Below, in pieces: positions 7,874 through 17,184 of a stretch of DNA of 64,000 nt. The position numbers were made by a program, and so were the translations under genes. The notes under the pieces are model-generated. The model searched no databases. It had not been told where the DNA came from and worked only from the letters and a program-made list of their open reading frames with translations. Source of the DNA: Terrimonas pollutisoli (GTDB taxonomy: Bacteria > Bacteroidota > Bacteroidia > Chitinophagales > Chitinophagaceae). Numbering within the stretch: position 1 is the first letter of the stretch; every line of letters starts with the position of its first letter. The DNA is taken from the NCBI RefSeq assembly GCF_029360765.1, contig NZ_JARKNA010000015.1, positions 62,001 through 126,000 on the forward strand, given 5' to 3'.

Positions 7874-8818
7874 ATGAAAAAATGGTTGATTGGGCTTATC
7901 TCGTTATTGTTTCTTTTTTCAATTGGCACTTATTTTTTCATTCCTAAAAAAATATCGATAATAAGAACCGTCAATGCCAATGCAAACCAGGCAGGAGTAT
8001 TCCGATTTTTGAGTGAAGAGAATAACTGGAAAAAGTGGTGGCCGGGGGAGGCTAGCACTGATGAGGAAAAAGATTCAGTATTGGAATTCGGTGAGTATAA
8101 ATTTAAATTAGATGATATCCGGTATAATGCATTTAGAATTACATTAGGAAAAAATCAACCCATAGATACTTCAGTTTTACACTTGGTTCCCACAGGAACG
8201 GATAGCATTAAAATAGTTTGGGATGCTCTACTGAATACCGGCAATAACCCATTTCTCAAAATTAGCCAATACTACGAAGCAAGGAAACTGCGTAATAGTT
8301 TGGATATGATCCTGGCAACATTGCAGTCATTCATCAGCAATAATAAAAATATTTATGGCCTTGATATAAAAAAAGAGCAAGTAAAGATTGAATATGTGGT
8401 GTCAACAAAGAAAGTTTTTTCGAAGTATCCTGAAACAGAAGCTATCTATGAAATGATCAACAGTATAAAAAAATATATTAGTCAATCGCAGGGAATGGAG
8501 GAAGACTATCCTATGGTAAACATCACCTCGCAGGACAGTGCACGCTACCTGGCGCAGGTAGGAGTTCCTGTTGTCAGGGAAATACCCCAAAAAGATCAGT
8601 TTTTTTTAAAACGATTACTAAAAAACGGGAATATCCTGGTAACCGAAATGAAGGGCGGCAGGAACGTTTCCGATTCCGCAATGAAGAAAATAGAGTTATT
8701 TGCAAGCGATCACAAACTTTTTAATATTGCGTTGCCTTTTCTGTCACTTATAACCGACAGGACAAAAGAAAAAGATTCAAGCAAATGGGTGACTAAAATT
8801 TATTACCCGGTTAATTAA
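7874..8818 (+). CDS. Membrane-anchored SRPBCC / GyrI-like ligand-binding protein
   Basis: The 314-residue product is read from the ATG at 7874 (MKKWLIGLISLLFLFSIG), which gives a clean N-terminal membrane segment; a longer frame starts at 7835. After the anchor comes an SRPBCC-like START fold (NANANQAGVFRFLSEENNWKKWWPG, typical of polyketide-cyclase-type domains). A C-terminal half resembling the AraC-effector-binding/GyrI domain follows (residues about 170-310). No DNA-binding domain is present, so it would bind a small ligand or act as a stress or membrane protein. Its function is not known. It is divergent from the GH65 gene (85 bp gap) and convergent with the VCBS gene, whose stop lies 9 bp beyond its own. 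Confidence 0.6.
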   Translation: MKKWLIGLISLLFLFSIGTYFFIPKKISIIRTVNANANQAGVFRFLSEENNWKKWWPGEASTDEEKDSVLEFGEYKFKLDDIRYNAFRITLGKNQPIDTSVLHLVPTGTDSIKIVWDALLNTGNNPFLKISQYYEARKLRNSLDMILATLQSFISNNKNIYGLDIKKEQVKIEYVVSTKKVFSKYPETEAIYEMINSIKKYISQSQGMEEDYPMVNITSQDSARYLAQVGVPVVREIPQKDQFFLKRLLKNGNILVTEMKGGRNVSDSAMKKIELFASDHKLFNIALPFLSLITDRTKEKDSSKWVTKIYYPVN

Positions 8819-8827
8819 TAAGAATTA

Positions 8828-11800
8828 CTATTTCAGCTTAGAGAACCCAATTACCATAGTGCTATCATTATTCCTGGCAAGGATGTATCTCTTTTGACGG
8901 TCAATTAAAACTTCCCGTATATGACGGACTTGCCCTTTAACAGCAGGGCCGTTTATATTTTCACAGGCAAAAGCTCCTTTTCCTTTATTTACAAGTATGG
9001 TTCCGAAGTCAGCATCATATCTTCCCATCTGGATATTGTTACCATAGTAGTTTCCAGCTAATAAAATGTCTGGCTGGTTATCATCGTTTGCGTGCAAAAC
9101 AACCGCGTCCCGGTAAGAACTTAGCTGAGCCTCCCATGGCATTGCCTGTACCTTAAAATTCATCTTGCCATCATTGATCAGGATTGCATTGGAAAAATAA
9201 TCCGTACTTAACACCTCCGCTTCTTCTAATTTATCCGATCCAAATATTTCGCCAATGGTAGCGTTGGCAAAATCTCCCGCATACAAAAATTTCTTTTTTA
9301 TAAAGGGCAGCTGTTTTTGGAGTTCATCCTTATTGACAAAGGGGATTTCTTTTCCATGTATATAATATGAAAGCACCTGCTCCTTTTTCCCATTATTGTC
9401 AAAATCATTACAATACAATTTGACAGGTTCCTCAACTGAAGCTTTCAACCGGCTGTTTAACCCGAGATTTCCGGCGACAAAGTCTATATCATTATCATTA
9501 TCTATATCAACAGGCAATATAAAATTCCACCAGCCTTTTTCCTTTGCAAGTGTCTTTTTGGAAAAGCTTCCTTTGTTATTAATAAATGCCTCAATGCCGC
9601 CCCATTCGCAGGATACTACCAGGTCTTTATCACCATCCTTATCAATGTCAAACCACACTGCATTTGTAACCATTCCTACATTCGACAATTGCTTTGCATA
9701 GTGTTGTGTAACATCAGTAAATTTTCCGGAACCATCATTTTGCAATAAATATGACTGCGGAATTTCACCATATTCCCAGGGAACAGCTCTGCCTCCAAGG
9801 AATATATCCATATATCCATCATTGTTAAAATCATACGTTTCAATACAAGAGGCCGTTACATACAATCCTTGAAAGGCCCCTTCCAGTTTTTTAAATTGTC
9901 CCTTTCCATCATTGAGGTATGCCCGGGGTAACAAATGACGATCTGTTCCATAATATTCGTTACCGCCACTTGCTACAAGGAGGTCGGTATAACCATCGTT
10001 ATTAACATCAGCCCATACTGCATCCACATCTTCGTACATGCTGTCTTTTCCCATTTCCTGCTGACTGGCGCGGCTAAATTTTCCGCCGGCCTGTTGTAGA
10101 TAAATTGCATTATGAAATGTCTTAGAAGCCCCGATGAAAAAATCGTCCAGTCCATCACCATTAATATCAGCTACAGCTAACGCAGGGCCTTCAGTTGAAA
10201 CCATGTGAGGAATGAGAGGTTCCCTGTTAAATTCTATAAATGGATTTTCGGTATGCCTATAATTAATATTGGTAGAGGCAGTAATATCTTCCATCGGTTT
10301 TGTAGGATTCCTGTCAAAAGAGGTGATTGTTTTATAATCAAACCTGGGAAGACCTTTTGAATAAGTGTATGAAAGGTTGGATGAGTCATTCAAGGAGATC
10401 CGCTGATAAGTATTATCCGGCCATACCAGGAAAACGGAATCCGGTTTTATATTGTTAAGCCCAATGTGGATAGGTGCCAGCATGCTTGACTGAAATCCCC
10501 GCACAGGGCTGTTTTCATAAGTGCTGATACCATCTTTTGTAAAAAGGATGATTTTAGCCCCTATCGCATTTATATTTTGTTCAGGGCCCTTGAGTTTTAT
10601 CTCAACGTACCGTTTACCGTTATGGCCATTACTCTTGTTTTCATAAAGTAAAACAAAATCATCAATATTATTTACCACTATATCGAGGTCCCCATCATTA
10701 TCAAAGTCTGCATATACCGCACCATTAGAATACGTTGGCCTATTATTATCAATGCTGTCTTTTGCGTCCCGGAACTCTAAATCGCCGAGATTCTTATAAA
10801 ACTTATTTGGAATTTTTATCTCCGGAAACTTGCTTATCAACGCCATACTGTTTTCATCCAGCTTGAGATTTTGATAGCGACTTCTATCGGATACAAAATT
10901 CACATAATCCATATCATTCAATCTCTTGGGAATACCGTTTGAGATAAAAAGATCTTTCAACCCATCGTTATCAAAATCAAGCCAGAGAGAGGCCCAACTC
11001 CAATCAGTTGCATATATTCCTGCGTATAACCCCAACTCGCTGAACATCCCATTCCGCCTGTTGTATTGGAAATTATTCCGGGGATATTGATAGTTGTAAC
11101 CAGCAGCAATCTTGTCGAAGAAAATATCATATTCGTCCTCGCCGAATGAACGTTTCAAAATATAAGGATCTTCCGGAAGCATATCCATTGAAATGATTTC
11201 CGGGAATCCGTCATTATTCACATCTGCGGCATCAACACCCATAGAAAACTTACTGGTATGCATCAAACGCTGGTCATTCTCGTCTGCAAAAGTTCCATTG
11301 CCCTGGTTGATGTACAGGTAATCATTTTCATGAAAATCATTACCTATATAGAGGTCAGGATGTCCGTCAAGATTAATATCGGACACCACTACACCTAATC
11401 CATAACCATTTGCCGAACTGTTGATACCCGTTGATGAAGTAATGTCTTTGAATACTAAGTCGCCTGGTGCCGCTGCATTGGGACCTTCATTACGAAAAAT
11501 ACGATCACCTGAAAGACTATTAAATGTTCCTAGAAAATTGCGTCTTGAACTAAATGAACCATTTTGGTGAACAGAGTGATTTAGTAAAAACATGTCGTTG
11601 TCTCCGTCACCATCATAGTCAAAAAAAGCTGCCTGCGTACTAAACCCTGAGAAGTCCAGCCCATACTGGCTGGCCCTGTCTTCATAAAAAGGAATACCGT
11701 TTTTTATTCCCTTGCAAATAAGCAATTGATTTTTGCTGTTTAACACCTCGTATTTACCAACCTTGCAAACATAAATATCCAACAATCCATCGTTGTTAAT

Positions 11801-12181
11801 ATCTATCACCGAAACACCGGTTGACCAGCTCTTATCCTGTGGTATTCTCGCTTCTTTGGTTACATCCGTAAAAGCCAATTTACCCTTGTTTAGGTATAAT
11901 TTATTTTCTCCCTGGTTGGACGAGAAGAACAAATCAATTTTTCCATCATTATTAAAATCACTGGCGCCAACACCCGCACCATTATAAAAATACATGTAAT
12001 TAAACATGTTAAACTCAGAGGTAGGTTCCAGTTTATTAATAAAATCAATCCCGGTTATTTTAGGATCAAGTGCAATAAATAACGGATCTTTTACCTTGCT
12101 CTTCGAGGTGCATCCACAAAGAATCACCCCTGAAAGCAGGAAAAGTATAAGAATAAGATTATAAGATTTTTGAGAAATCAT
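8828..12181 (-). CDS. FG-GAP/VCBS-repeat lipoprotein with ASPIC/UnbV domain (CRTAC1-like)
   Basis: The 1117-residue product has a lipoprotein signal ending V-I-L-C-G-C. At least ten FG-GAP/VCBS blades follow, recognisable as D-(I/V)-N-x-D-G-x-x-D-(I/L)-(Y/F) calcium-binding loops, for example SDINLDGHPDLYIGND and VDIDNDNDIDFVAGNLG. These form one or two beta-propellers. An ASPIC/UnbV segment lies near residues 540-600 (GAKIILF..., SPVRGFQSSMLAPIHIGL, VFLVWPD). Proteins of this type accompany SusC/SusD in Chitinophagaceae and are probably surface glycan- or protein-binding lipoproteins; no enzymatic activity is proven. It is the last gene of PUL A, 8 bp after the start-proximal end of a paralogue of the same length. 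Confidence 0.8.
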   Translation of the reverse strand: MISQKSYNLILILFLLSGVILCGCTSKSKVKDPLFIALDPKITGIDFINKLEPTSEFNMFNYMYFYNGAGVGASDFNNDGKIDLFFSSNQGENKLYLNKGKLAFTDVTKEARIPQDKSWSTGVSVIDINNDGLLDIYVCKVGKYEVLNSKNQLLICKGIKNGIPFYEDRASQYGLDFSGFSTQAAFFDYDGDGDNDMFLLNHSVHQNGSFSSRRNFLGTFNSLSGDRIFRNEGPNAAAPGDLVFKDITSSTGINSSANGYGLGVVVSDINLDGHPDLYIGNDFHENDYLYINQGNGTFADENDQRLMHTSKFSMGVDAADVNNDGFPEIISMDMLPEDPYILKRSFGEDEYDIFFDKIAAGYNYQYPRNNFQYNRRNGMFSELGLYAGIYATDWSWASLWLDFDNDGLKDLFISNGIPKRLNDMDYVNFVSDRSRYQNLKLDENSMALISKFPEIKIPNKFYKNLGDLEFRDAKDSIDNNRPTYSNGAVYADFDNDGDLDIVVNNIDDFVLLYENKSNGHNGKRYVEIKLKGPEQNINAIGAKIILFTKDGISTYENSPVRGFQSSMLAPIHIGLNNIKPDSVFLVWPDNTYQRISLNDSSNLSYTYSKGLPRFDYKTITSFDRNPTKPMEDITASTNINYRHTENPFIEFNREPLIPHMVSTEGPALAVADINGDGLDDFFIGASKTFHNAIYLQQAGGKFSRASQQEMGKDSMYEDVDAVWADVNNDGYTDLLVASGGNEYYGTDRHLLPRAYLNDGKGQFKKLEGAFQGLYVTASCIETYDFNNDGYMDIFLGGRAVPWEYGEIPQSYLLQNDGSGKFTDVTQHYAKQLSNVGMVTNAVWFDIDKDGDKDLVVSCEWGGIEAFINNKGSFSKKTLAKEKGWWNFILPVDIDNDNDIDFVAGNLGLNSRLKASVEEPVKLYCNDFDNNGKKEQVLSYYIHGKEIPFVNKDELQKQLPFIKKKFLYAGDFANATIGEIFGSDKLEEAEVLSTDYFSNAILINDGKMNFKVQAMPWEAQLSSYRDAVVLHANDDNQPDILLAGNYYGNNIQMGRYDADFGTILVNKGKGAFACENINGPAVKGQVRHIREVLIDRQKRYILARNNDSTMVIGFSKLK

Positions 12182-12189
12182 TGGGATAA

Positions 12190-15100
12190 TTAAAACTTCT
12201 TTTCTAACCGATACAAAACGGGATACATATTATTCCTGGTGAAAAGAATAAATCGCTGGCTATTGCTGTGTATTTCTTCAATATCCCTGACTTCTCCGCT
12301 AATTTTCAGCCCTGACTCAGCTGGTTTTGTCCGTTCAAAATTACCTTTTCCATTATTGATAAGTACATCACCGCAGCTGGCATCTAACCTGCCAAATTGC
12401 GGAGGATATTGAAAACTGTTACCCCCGACTACCAGATCCGGGTGCCGGTCATTATTCACATCCAGTACGGCAATGGCATGGATGCTGGATAATTGAGTCA
12501 TAAAAGGCAACTTTCTAATTTGAAATGACCCGTTATCATTATTTATAGCAATAATCGAACTGGAGTAGTTAAACGCCTTTACCACTGATTCGTCAATCAT
12601 CTTTTTATTGAAAATTTGCTGGATGGGTCTTCCGGCATAATCACTGTTTTTTAAATTTTCTTTTTTTAATCCCGGAAATTGATCCGTCAAGTCCTTTTTT
12701 GTCAATACGGGCATGTCCCTGCCATTAATGGTACTCGTTCTCACCTGGTCGACAACGCCGTTTTGATCGAAATCGTTCAACCACATTTTTACCGGATGGG
12801 CAGAATCAGGACGCAGATAAAAATTCTCACCAATATTACCTAAAACAAGATCTGTTTTTCCATCTCCATTCAAATCACTGGCCACTACAGTTTGCCAGCA
12901 CCCATACAAGTCTGTGAGTCCTGTATTTTTCAGCTCATCAAATGTTTTTCCATTATAAGTAAAAATTCTTGGGCTCATCCACTCTCCTGAAACGATCAAC
13001 TCTTTTCTTTCATCGCCATAAACATCCGCCCACGCAGCACCGGTAATCATTCCTGCAGAAGAAATAGATTCACTCATTTTTTTGGTAACATCCGTGAAAC
13101 CGCCCTTGCCATCATTAAGATATAAATAGCTGACGGGTGTTTCTCCGTACCTATAAGGAATGCTGCGGCTGCCGACAAACAGGTCCTGGTCCCCATCATT
13201 ATCAAGGTCGTTTGCTGCAACAACAGCAATATTCATGCTGTTAGGAGGAAATGCTGTAGTATCTGCTTCAAACACTCCTTTGCCATTATTTTTATAGAGC
13301 CTGTGCTGCAATTGCCTCGCCCCCGGCGGAACATTATTACCGCCTGATCCAATGAATAAATCGAAATCATGATCGCCATCACCATCGAAAAATAATACAG
13401 CTACATCTTCAAAGCCGGCATACTGATCAAAAACTTTTTGCTTTTGTAAAGTGAAGCCCTTACTAGTTTGAAAATATAACTGCCCTGGCTGTCCTTTTGC
13501 TCCGCCAATATAAACGTCTTCCATTCCATCGCCGTTTACATCTCCCTTTGCTATCTGTGGGCCTTCTCTCGATAACATCTCCGGCAGATTTCTCTCGTAA
13601 TAAAAATCCACATAATCATCTTCTTCGTGTTTGATCATGCCACTCTCAACAAGGCGTAAAGCCGGCGAAGAAATGGTATCGCTAATCAACAGTCTTTTCT
13701 TTCCGGGATCAGGTTGTTTCAACTCATAAACCTTGTTTAATTCAGGCCGTTCGGATTTGGTATATGTCCCATCGGGCCAAATAATAACCATTGAGTCAAT
13801 AACTGCCGTATTTCCCAAGCCAATCATTTGTTTATAATCTACGGAGGACTGAAAGCCGCGGCTTGGCTCAATTTCGCGATATAAAACCTGGTCCTTCAGA
13901 TAAACTTTAATTTGACTGCCTATGGCAAAGGTATTCTTATCCCTTCCTTTTAATAAGACACCAATGTATTTATGTGTGTTATTTTCCCGGCTATTGTTCT
14001 TATAAACAAATGCCTTTTCATTGACATTGTTAATCACCAGGTCAAGGTCGCCATCATTATCGAGATCACCGTAAGCAGCTCCATTTGAAAAAGATGGTTT
14101 GGTGAAACCCCATGTATTTCCTGCATCAGAAAATTTAAGTTTGCCTTCATTTTTAAATGCTTTGTTCAACACCGGAACCGAAGGTATTTTTGAAATAATT
14201 TCATCCACTTGTTCCTTTTTACCTGTCAGCACCATTTTTTGGATAACATCATTGGCGAAAAAGTCAATAAAGTCAAGATCCGTCACATCGTGATAAATGC
14301 CGTTACAAACATAGATATCTGTCAATCCATCATTGTCTGCATCAAACATCAACGCACCCCAGCTCCAGTCAGATGCGGCAACTCCGCTGAAAAATCCGGT
14401 TTCTAAAAACTTGTTGTTTCCATTATTAATCTGCAGTGTATTCTGCATAAATTGGTGATAAAACCCCTGCTCTACTTTATACCGATAAACATCAATATTG
14501 TCGAAGGAAGATGTAGTTTTCAAACGATAGTCATCATCCGGCAACATATCCGTGGTGAAAATATCCACAAGACCATCATTGTTAATATCGCCGATATCAG
14601 CACCCATTGAAGCCAGACTTGTATGCCCCATCCAGTCCTCCAGCTCATCTTTAAATGTCCCGTTTCTTTGATTGATGTACAAGTAATCTCTTTCAAAAAA
14701 ATCATTGGATACATATATATCGGGATAGGAATCATTATTAACATCACCAATAGTAACACCCAGTCCAAAGCTTATCAAGCTTCCATGTACACCTGCCTCC
14801 TTGCTGATATCAACAAACTTACCATCATCATTTCTGAATAGCCGGTCACCTCCTCCTTTTAAAAAATCAGCGACTGGCCACTCCGCCGCTTTCAAATCCC
14901 GCTTATTTGCATAGTTAAGTGTGTTAACAGGAATAAAACTGTTGTTTATTATAAAGGCATCTAAATCGCCGTCAAGGTCATAATCAAAGAATGCAGCATG
15001 TGTTGCATATCCTCCTTTATTGGCGAGTCCATAGGCTTCGGCTGCCTCGGTGAAACTGATTTCCTTTTTGGAAGTGGAAATTCCGCTATTGATATACAGC

Positions 15101-15534
15101 TTGCTTTGTGGAGCTACTCCGTTTATATAGCCGGCACTGCAAACATAAATATCCAACCATCCATCGTGATTAATATCAACCATCACCACACCTGTACTCC
15201 AATCTTGTTTATCTACAAATCCTGCTTTTTGCGAAACATCTTCAAACTGCCAGTTCCCTTTATTTTTATAGAGCTTATTGGCGCCCATATTGGCAGTAAA
15301 AAAAACATCAGCGAGTCCATCATTGTCGACATCTCCAATGGCTACACCTCCACCATTATAAAAATTCCGGTAGGTAAGAACGTTGAAGTCTTTTGTATCT
15401 GTTATATTATTGGAAAAGTCAATGCCAGTAGATTCCTTTAACTCGAACAGTTTTTTTTGCTTTGTTTCTGAAGTACATGAACACAAACAAAAAATGTAAA
15501 AAAAGGCAACGGAGGAGCAAAACTTGAACGACAT
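12190..15534 (-). CDS. FG-GAP/VCBS-repeat lipoprotein with ASPIC/UnbV domain, paralogue
   Basis: From the ATG at 15534 (MSFKFCSSVAFFYIFCLCSC) the product has 1114 residues and a lipobox Cys near residue 20. A longer frame to 15558 would put eight extra residues before the signal and is less likely. It has the same architecture as its downstream neighbour: repeated calcium loops such as GDVDNDGLADVFFTAN and ASDLNGDGKTDLVLGNIG, and an ASPIC/UnbV segment (GSQIKVYLKDQVLYREIEPS, SRGFQSSVDYKQMIGLG, IIWPDGTY). Sequence identity to the neighbour is moderate, so the pair is an old tandem duplication. It probably sits on the cell surface with the SusC/SusD pair. A terminator-like hairpin between SusD and this gene suggests that the VCBS pair is read at a lower level than SusCD. 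Confidence 0.8.
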   Translation of the reverse strand: MSFKFCSSVAFFYIFCLCSCTSETKQKKLFELKESTGIDFSNNITDTKDFNVLTYRNFYNGGGVAIGDVDNDGLADVFFTANMGANKLYKNKGNWQFEDVSQKAGFVDKQDWSTGVVMVDINHDGWLDIYVCSAGYINGVAPQSKLYINSGISTSKKEISFTEAAEAYGLANKGGYATHAAFFDYDLDGDLDAFIINNSFIPVNTLNYANKRDLKAAEWPVADFLKGGGDRLFRNDDGKFVDISKEAGVHGSLISFGLGVTIGDVNNDSYPDIYVSNDFFERDYLYINQRNGTFKDELEDWMGHTSLASMGADIGDINNDGLVDIFTTDMLPDDDYRLKTTSSFDNIDVYRYKVEQGFYHQFMQNTLQINNGNNKFLETGFFSGVAASDWSWGALMFDADNDGLTDIYVCNGIYHDVTDLDFIDFFANDVIQKMVLTGKKEQVDEIISKIPSVPVLNKAFKNEGKLKFSDAGNTWGFTKPSFSNGAAYGDLDNDGDLDLVINNVNEKAFVYKNNSRENNTHKYIGVLLKGRDKNTFAIGSQIKVYLKDQVLYREIEPSRGFQSSVDYKQMIGLGNTAVIDSMVIIWPDGTYTKSERPELNKVYELKQPDPGKKRLLISDTISSPALRLVESGMIKHEEDDYVDFYYERNLPEMLSREGPQIAKGDVNGDGMEDVYIGGAKGQPGQLYFQTSKGFTLQKQKVFDQYAGFEDVAVLFFDGDGDHDFDLFIGSGGNNVPPGARQLQHRLYKNNGKGVFEADTTAFPPNSMNIAVVAANDLDNDGDQDLFVGSRSIPYRYGETPVSYLYLNDGKGGFTDVTKKMSESISSAGMITGAAWADVYGDERKELIVSGEWMSPRIFTYNGKTFDELKNTGLTDLYGCWQTVVASDLNGDGKTDLVLGNIGENFYLRPDSAHPVKMWLNDFDQNGVVDQVRTSTINGRDMPVLTKKDLTDQFPGLKKENLKNSDYAGRPIQQIFNKKMIDESVVKAFNYSSSIIAINNDNGSFQIRKLPFMTQLSSIHAIAVLDVNNDRHPDLVVGGNSFQYPPQFGRLDASCGDVLINNGKGNFERTKPAESGLKISGEVRDIEEIHSNSQRFILFTRNNMYPVLYRLEKKF

Positions 15535-15546
15535 ATTTGTTAAGCA

Positions 15547-15575
15547 AAAAAAGGCCATTTTTAAAATGACCTTTT
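15547..15575 (-). terminator. Terminator-like hairpin between SusD and the VCBS genes
   Basis: On the minus strand AAAAGGTCATTTT pairs with AAAATGGCCTTTT (one G-U pair) and is followed by a run of Ts. It lies 23 bp after the SusD stop and overlaps the leader of the VCBS gene, so it may terminate or attenuate read-through. Confidence 0.6.
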
Positions 15576-15597
15576 AAATTTATTTTAAAATCTCTAA

Positions 15598-17166
15598 TTA
15601 ATTAGCATATCCCGGATTCTGAGTAAGGTTCGGGTTCACCGCTAATTGATTGCTGGGGATAGGGAATAACAGGTTTGTAGTGCCGTTATCTGCTGCTTTT
15701 TCCTGCCAGGCTTGCAAAAATTTACCAAACCGTATCAGGTCATTTCTTCTCCAGCACTCCCAATACATTTCTCTTCCTCTTTCATCCAAAAGAGCGTTTA
15801 AATCAACTGAAGCCAACGCTGATGCACCACGTTTTGCACGTATAGAATTTACAAGGTCTGCAGGAGTGCTTCCATAAGATCCGGCAGCTGTGCCGGTACC
15901 GCCCCGAAGAATTGCTTCTGCTTTCATCAGCAAAACATCAGCTAATCTAAACATAACATAATCGTTGTTCTTTTGATCCCCGGGTGCAGCATAATCATAA
16001 GGATATTTCATTACCCTTATACCTGTAAATTCCAAAGTATTCGGGTCAGGCTCATTTATTTTCACTTCTCTGGTAAAACTTAGTGGAGCAGTAGAAGGAT
16101 TCCTGGCATTCAAAGGAGCATCGGTGGTCAAATTATACTGCCGTCCTATAAGAAATCCAACATTTGTTCTTTTACCTGGGTTGGGCAGGCCGGCAGGATA
16201 TGGATAATATCCTCCTAATCTTTTATCAGTTGGATCAAATTTATCATAAAAGTCAGAAAGTGTTGCAAACCCATTCCACCCCGAAGGGTTCATGTTGTAA
16301 TGTGACACCATGAAAGCAAAACCACGAACATTAGCCCCCCTGTTGTCACTGGAGCTGTTATAAAAGCTATAGATACTTTCTTTTGACTTTACATCGTTGT
16401 CGGGCGCAAAAATATCGAAGAAATTATCATTCAATGTATACTTGTTACTGTTTATGATCTCATCTGCCAGGGAAATTACCTTGTTCATATCGGCAGGATC
16501 AAATGTGGGTGTTGCCCTGTTTGCATATACCCCTTTGTTCAGATAAATTTTCATTAATAATGCACGTGCAGCGTTTTTATTGGCCGTATAGGCAGGTCCT
16601 GTATCCGGAAGAGTAGCGATAATATCATTTAGTTCACTAATGATAAAGTCTGCCGCTTCTAATCCTTTAAGGGTTATTGGTAATATTTTATAATCAGTCA
16701 GATCTTCCCTGTAAGGCACCTGGTCGTAGCCGTCCAAAACCCAATACATAGATAAAGCCCGAAGAAACCTTGCTTCGGCTGCTTGCTGTGCCGTAGGGTT
16801 ATATTGTAACACATTTGAAGCGTTGAACTGTGCAACCAGCATTTCCGTAAAAGCGCCGGCGACAAATTCATGGTCAGGATTCCAGGTATGGGCATGCAGG
16901 GCCTGCCATAACCCATTATCATACCAGTCGGGGCCACGGGTAGGTGCAATTGCTTCATCAGTAGTAATATTGGTGGTTGACCAAACATTTCCATTGCCCT
17001 GGAAGGACCCTCCAATAGAATTATAGGCATTGATCAATAACCCGGAAGCGGTAATATTGCTATTATCGGCCTGTTCCAGTTCTCCTCTGAAACTCTCGTC
17101 CAGCTTGGTGCAGGAAAATAACCAGACCGCCAGGATTAAAATCAGAAAAATTCTTATAAGTTTCAT
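15598..17166 (-). CDS. SusD/RagB-family nutrient-binding lipoprotein (PUL A)
   Basis: The 522-residue product has a lipobox (AVWLFSC, Cys19). It shows the SusD layout: N-terminal helical TPR core (ASGLLINAYNSIGG, then AAEARFLRALSMYWVLDGYDQVPY with the family's R-x-L-R-A motif) and the C-terminal part with DYVMFRLADVLLMKAEAILRGG, ELLDERGREMYWECWRRNDLIRFGKF, and the ending FPIPSNQLAVNPNLTQNPGY. These C-terminal motifs are diagnostic. It would cap the SusC barrel on the cell surface and bind oligosaccharides. The gene starts 18 bp after the SusC stop, so the two are an operon. Ligand unknown; it is only distantly similar to the SusD-type protein of PUL B in the same window. Confidence 0.92.
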   Translation of the reverse strand: MKLIRIFLILILAVWLFSCTKLDESFRGELEQADNSNITASGLLINAYNSIGGSFQGNGNVWSTTNITTDEAIAPTRGPDWYDNGLWQALHAHTWNPDHEFVAGAFTEMLVAQFNASNVLQYNPTAQQAAEARFLRALSMYWVLDGYDQVPYREDLTDYKILPITLKGLEAADFIISELNDIIATLPDTGPAYTANKNAARALLMKIYLNKGVYANRATPTFDPADMNKVISLADEIINSNKYTLNDNFFDIFAPDNDVKSKESIYSFYNSSSDNRGANVRGFAFMVSHYNMNPSGWNGFATLSDFYDKFDPTDKRLGGYYPYPAGLPNPGKRTNVGFLIGRQYNLTTDAPLNARNPSTAPLSFTREVKINEPDPNTLEFTGIRVMKYPYDYAAPGDQKNNDYVMFRLADVLLMKAEAILRGGTGTAAGSYGSTPADLVNSIRAKRGASALASVDLNALLDERGREMYWECWRRNDLIRFGKFLQAWQEKAADNGTTNLLFPIPSNQLAVNPNLTQNPGYAN

Positions 17167-17184
17167 ATCGCTAATTATTTAATG

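Noticed and set aside
8828..15534. Satellite-like DNA repeats in the two VCBS genes
   Set aside because: The periodicity comes from FG-GAP calcium loops (D-x-N-x-D-G) in protein; the DNA is too diverged for a tandem repeat.
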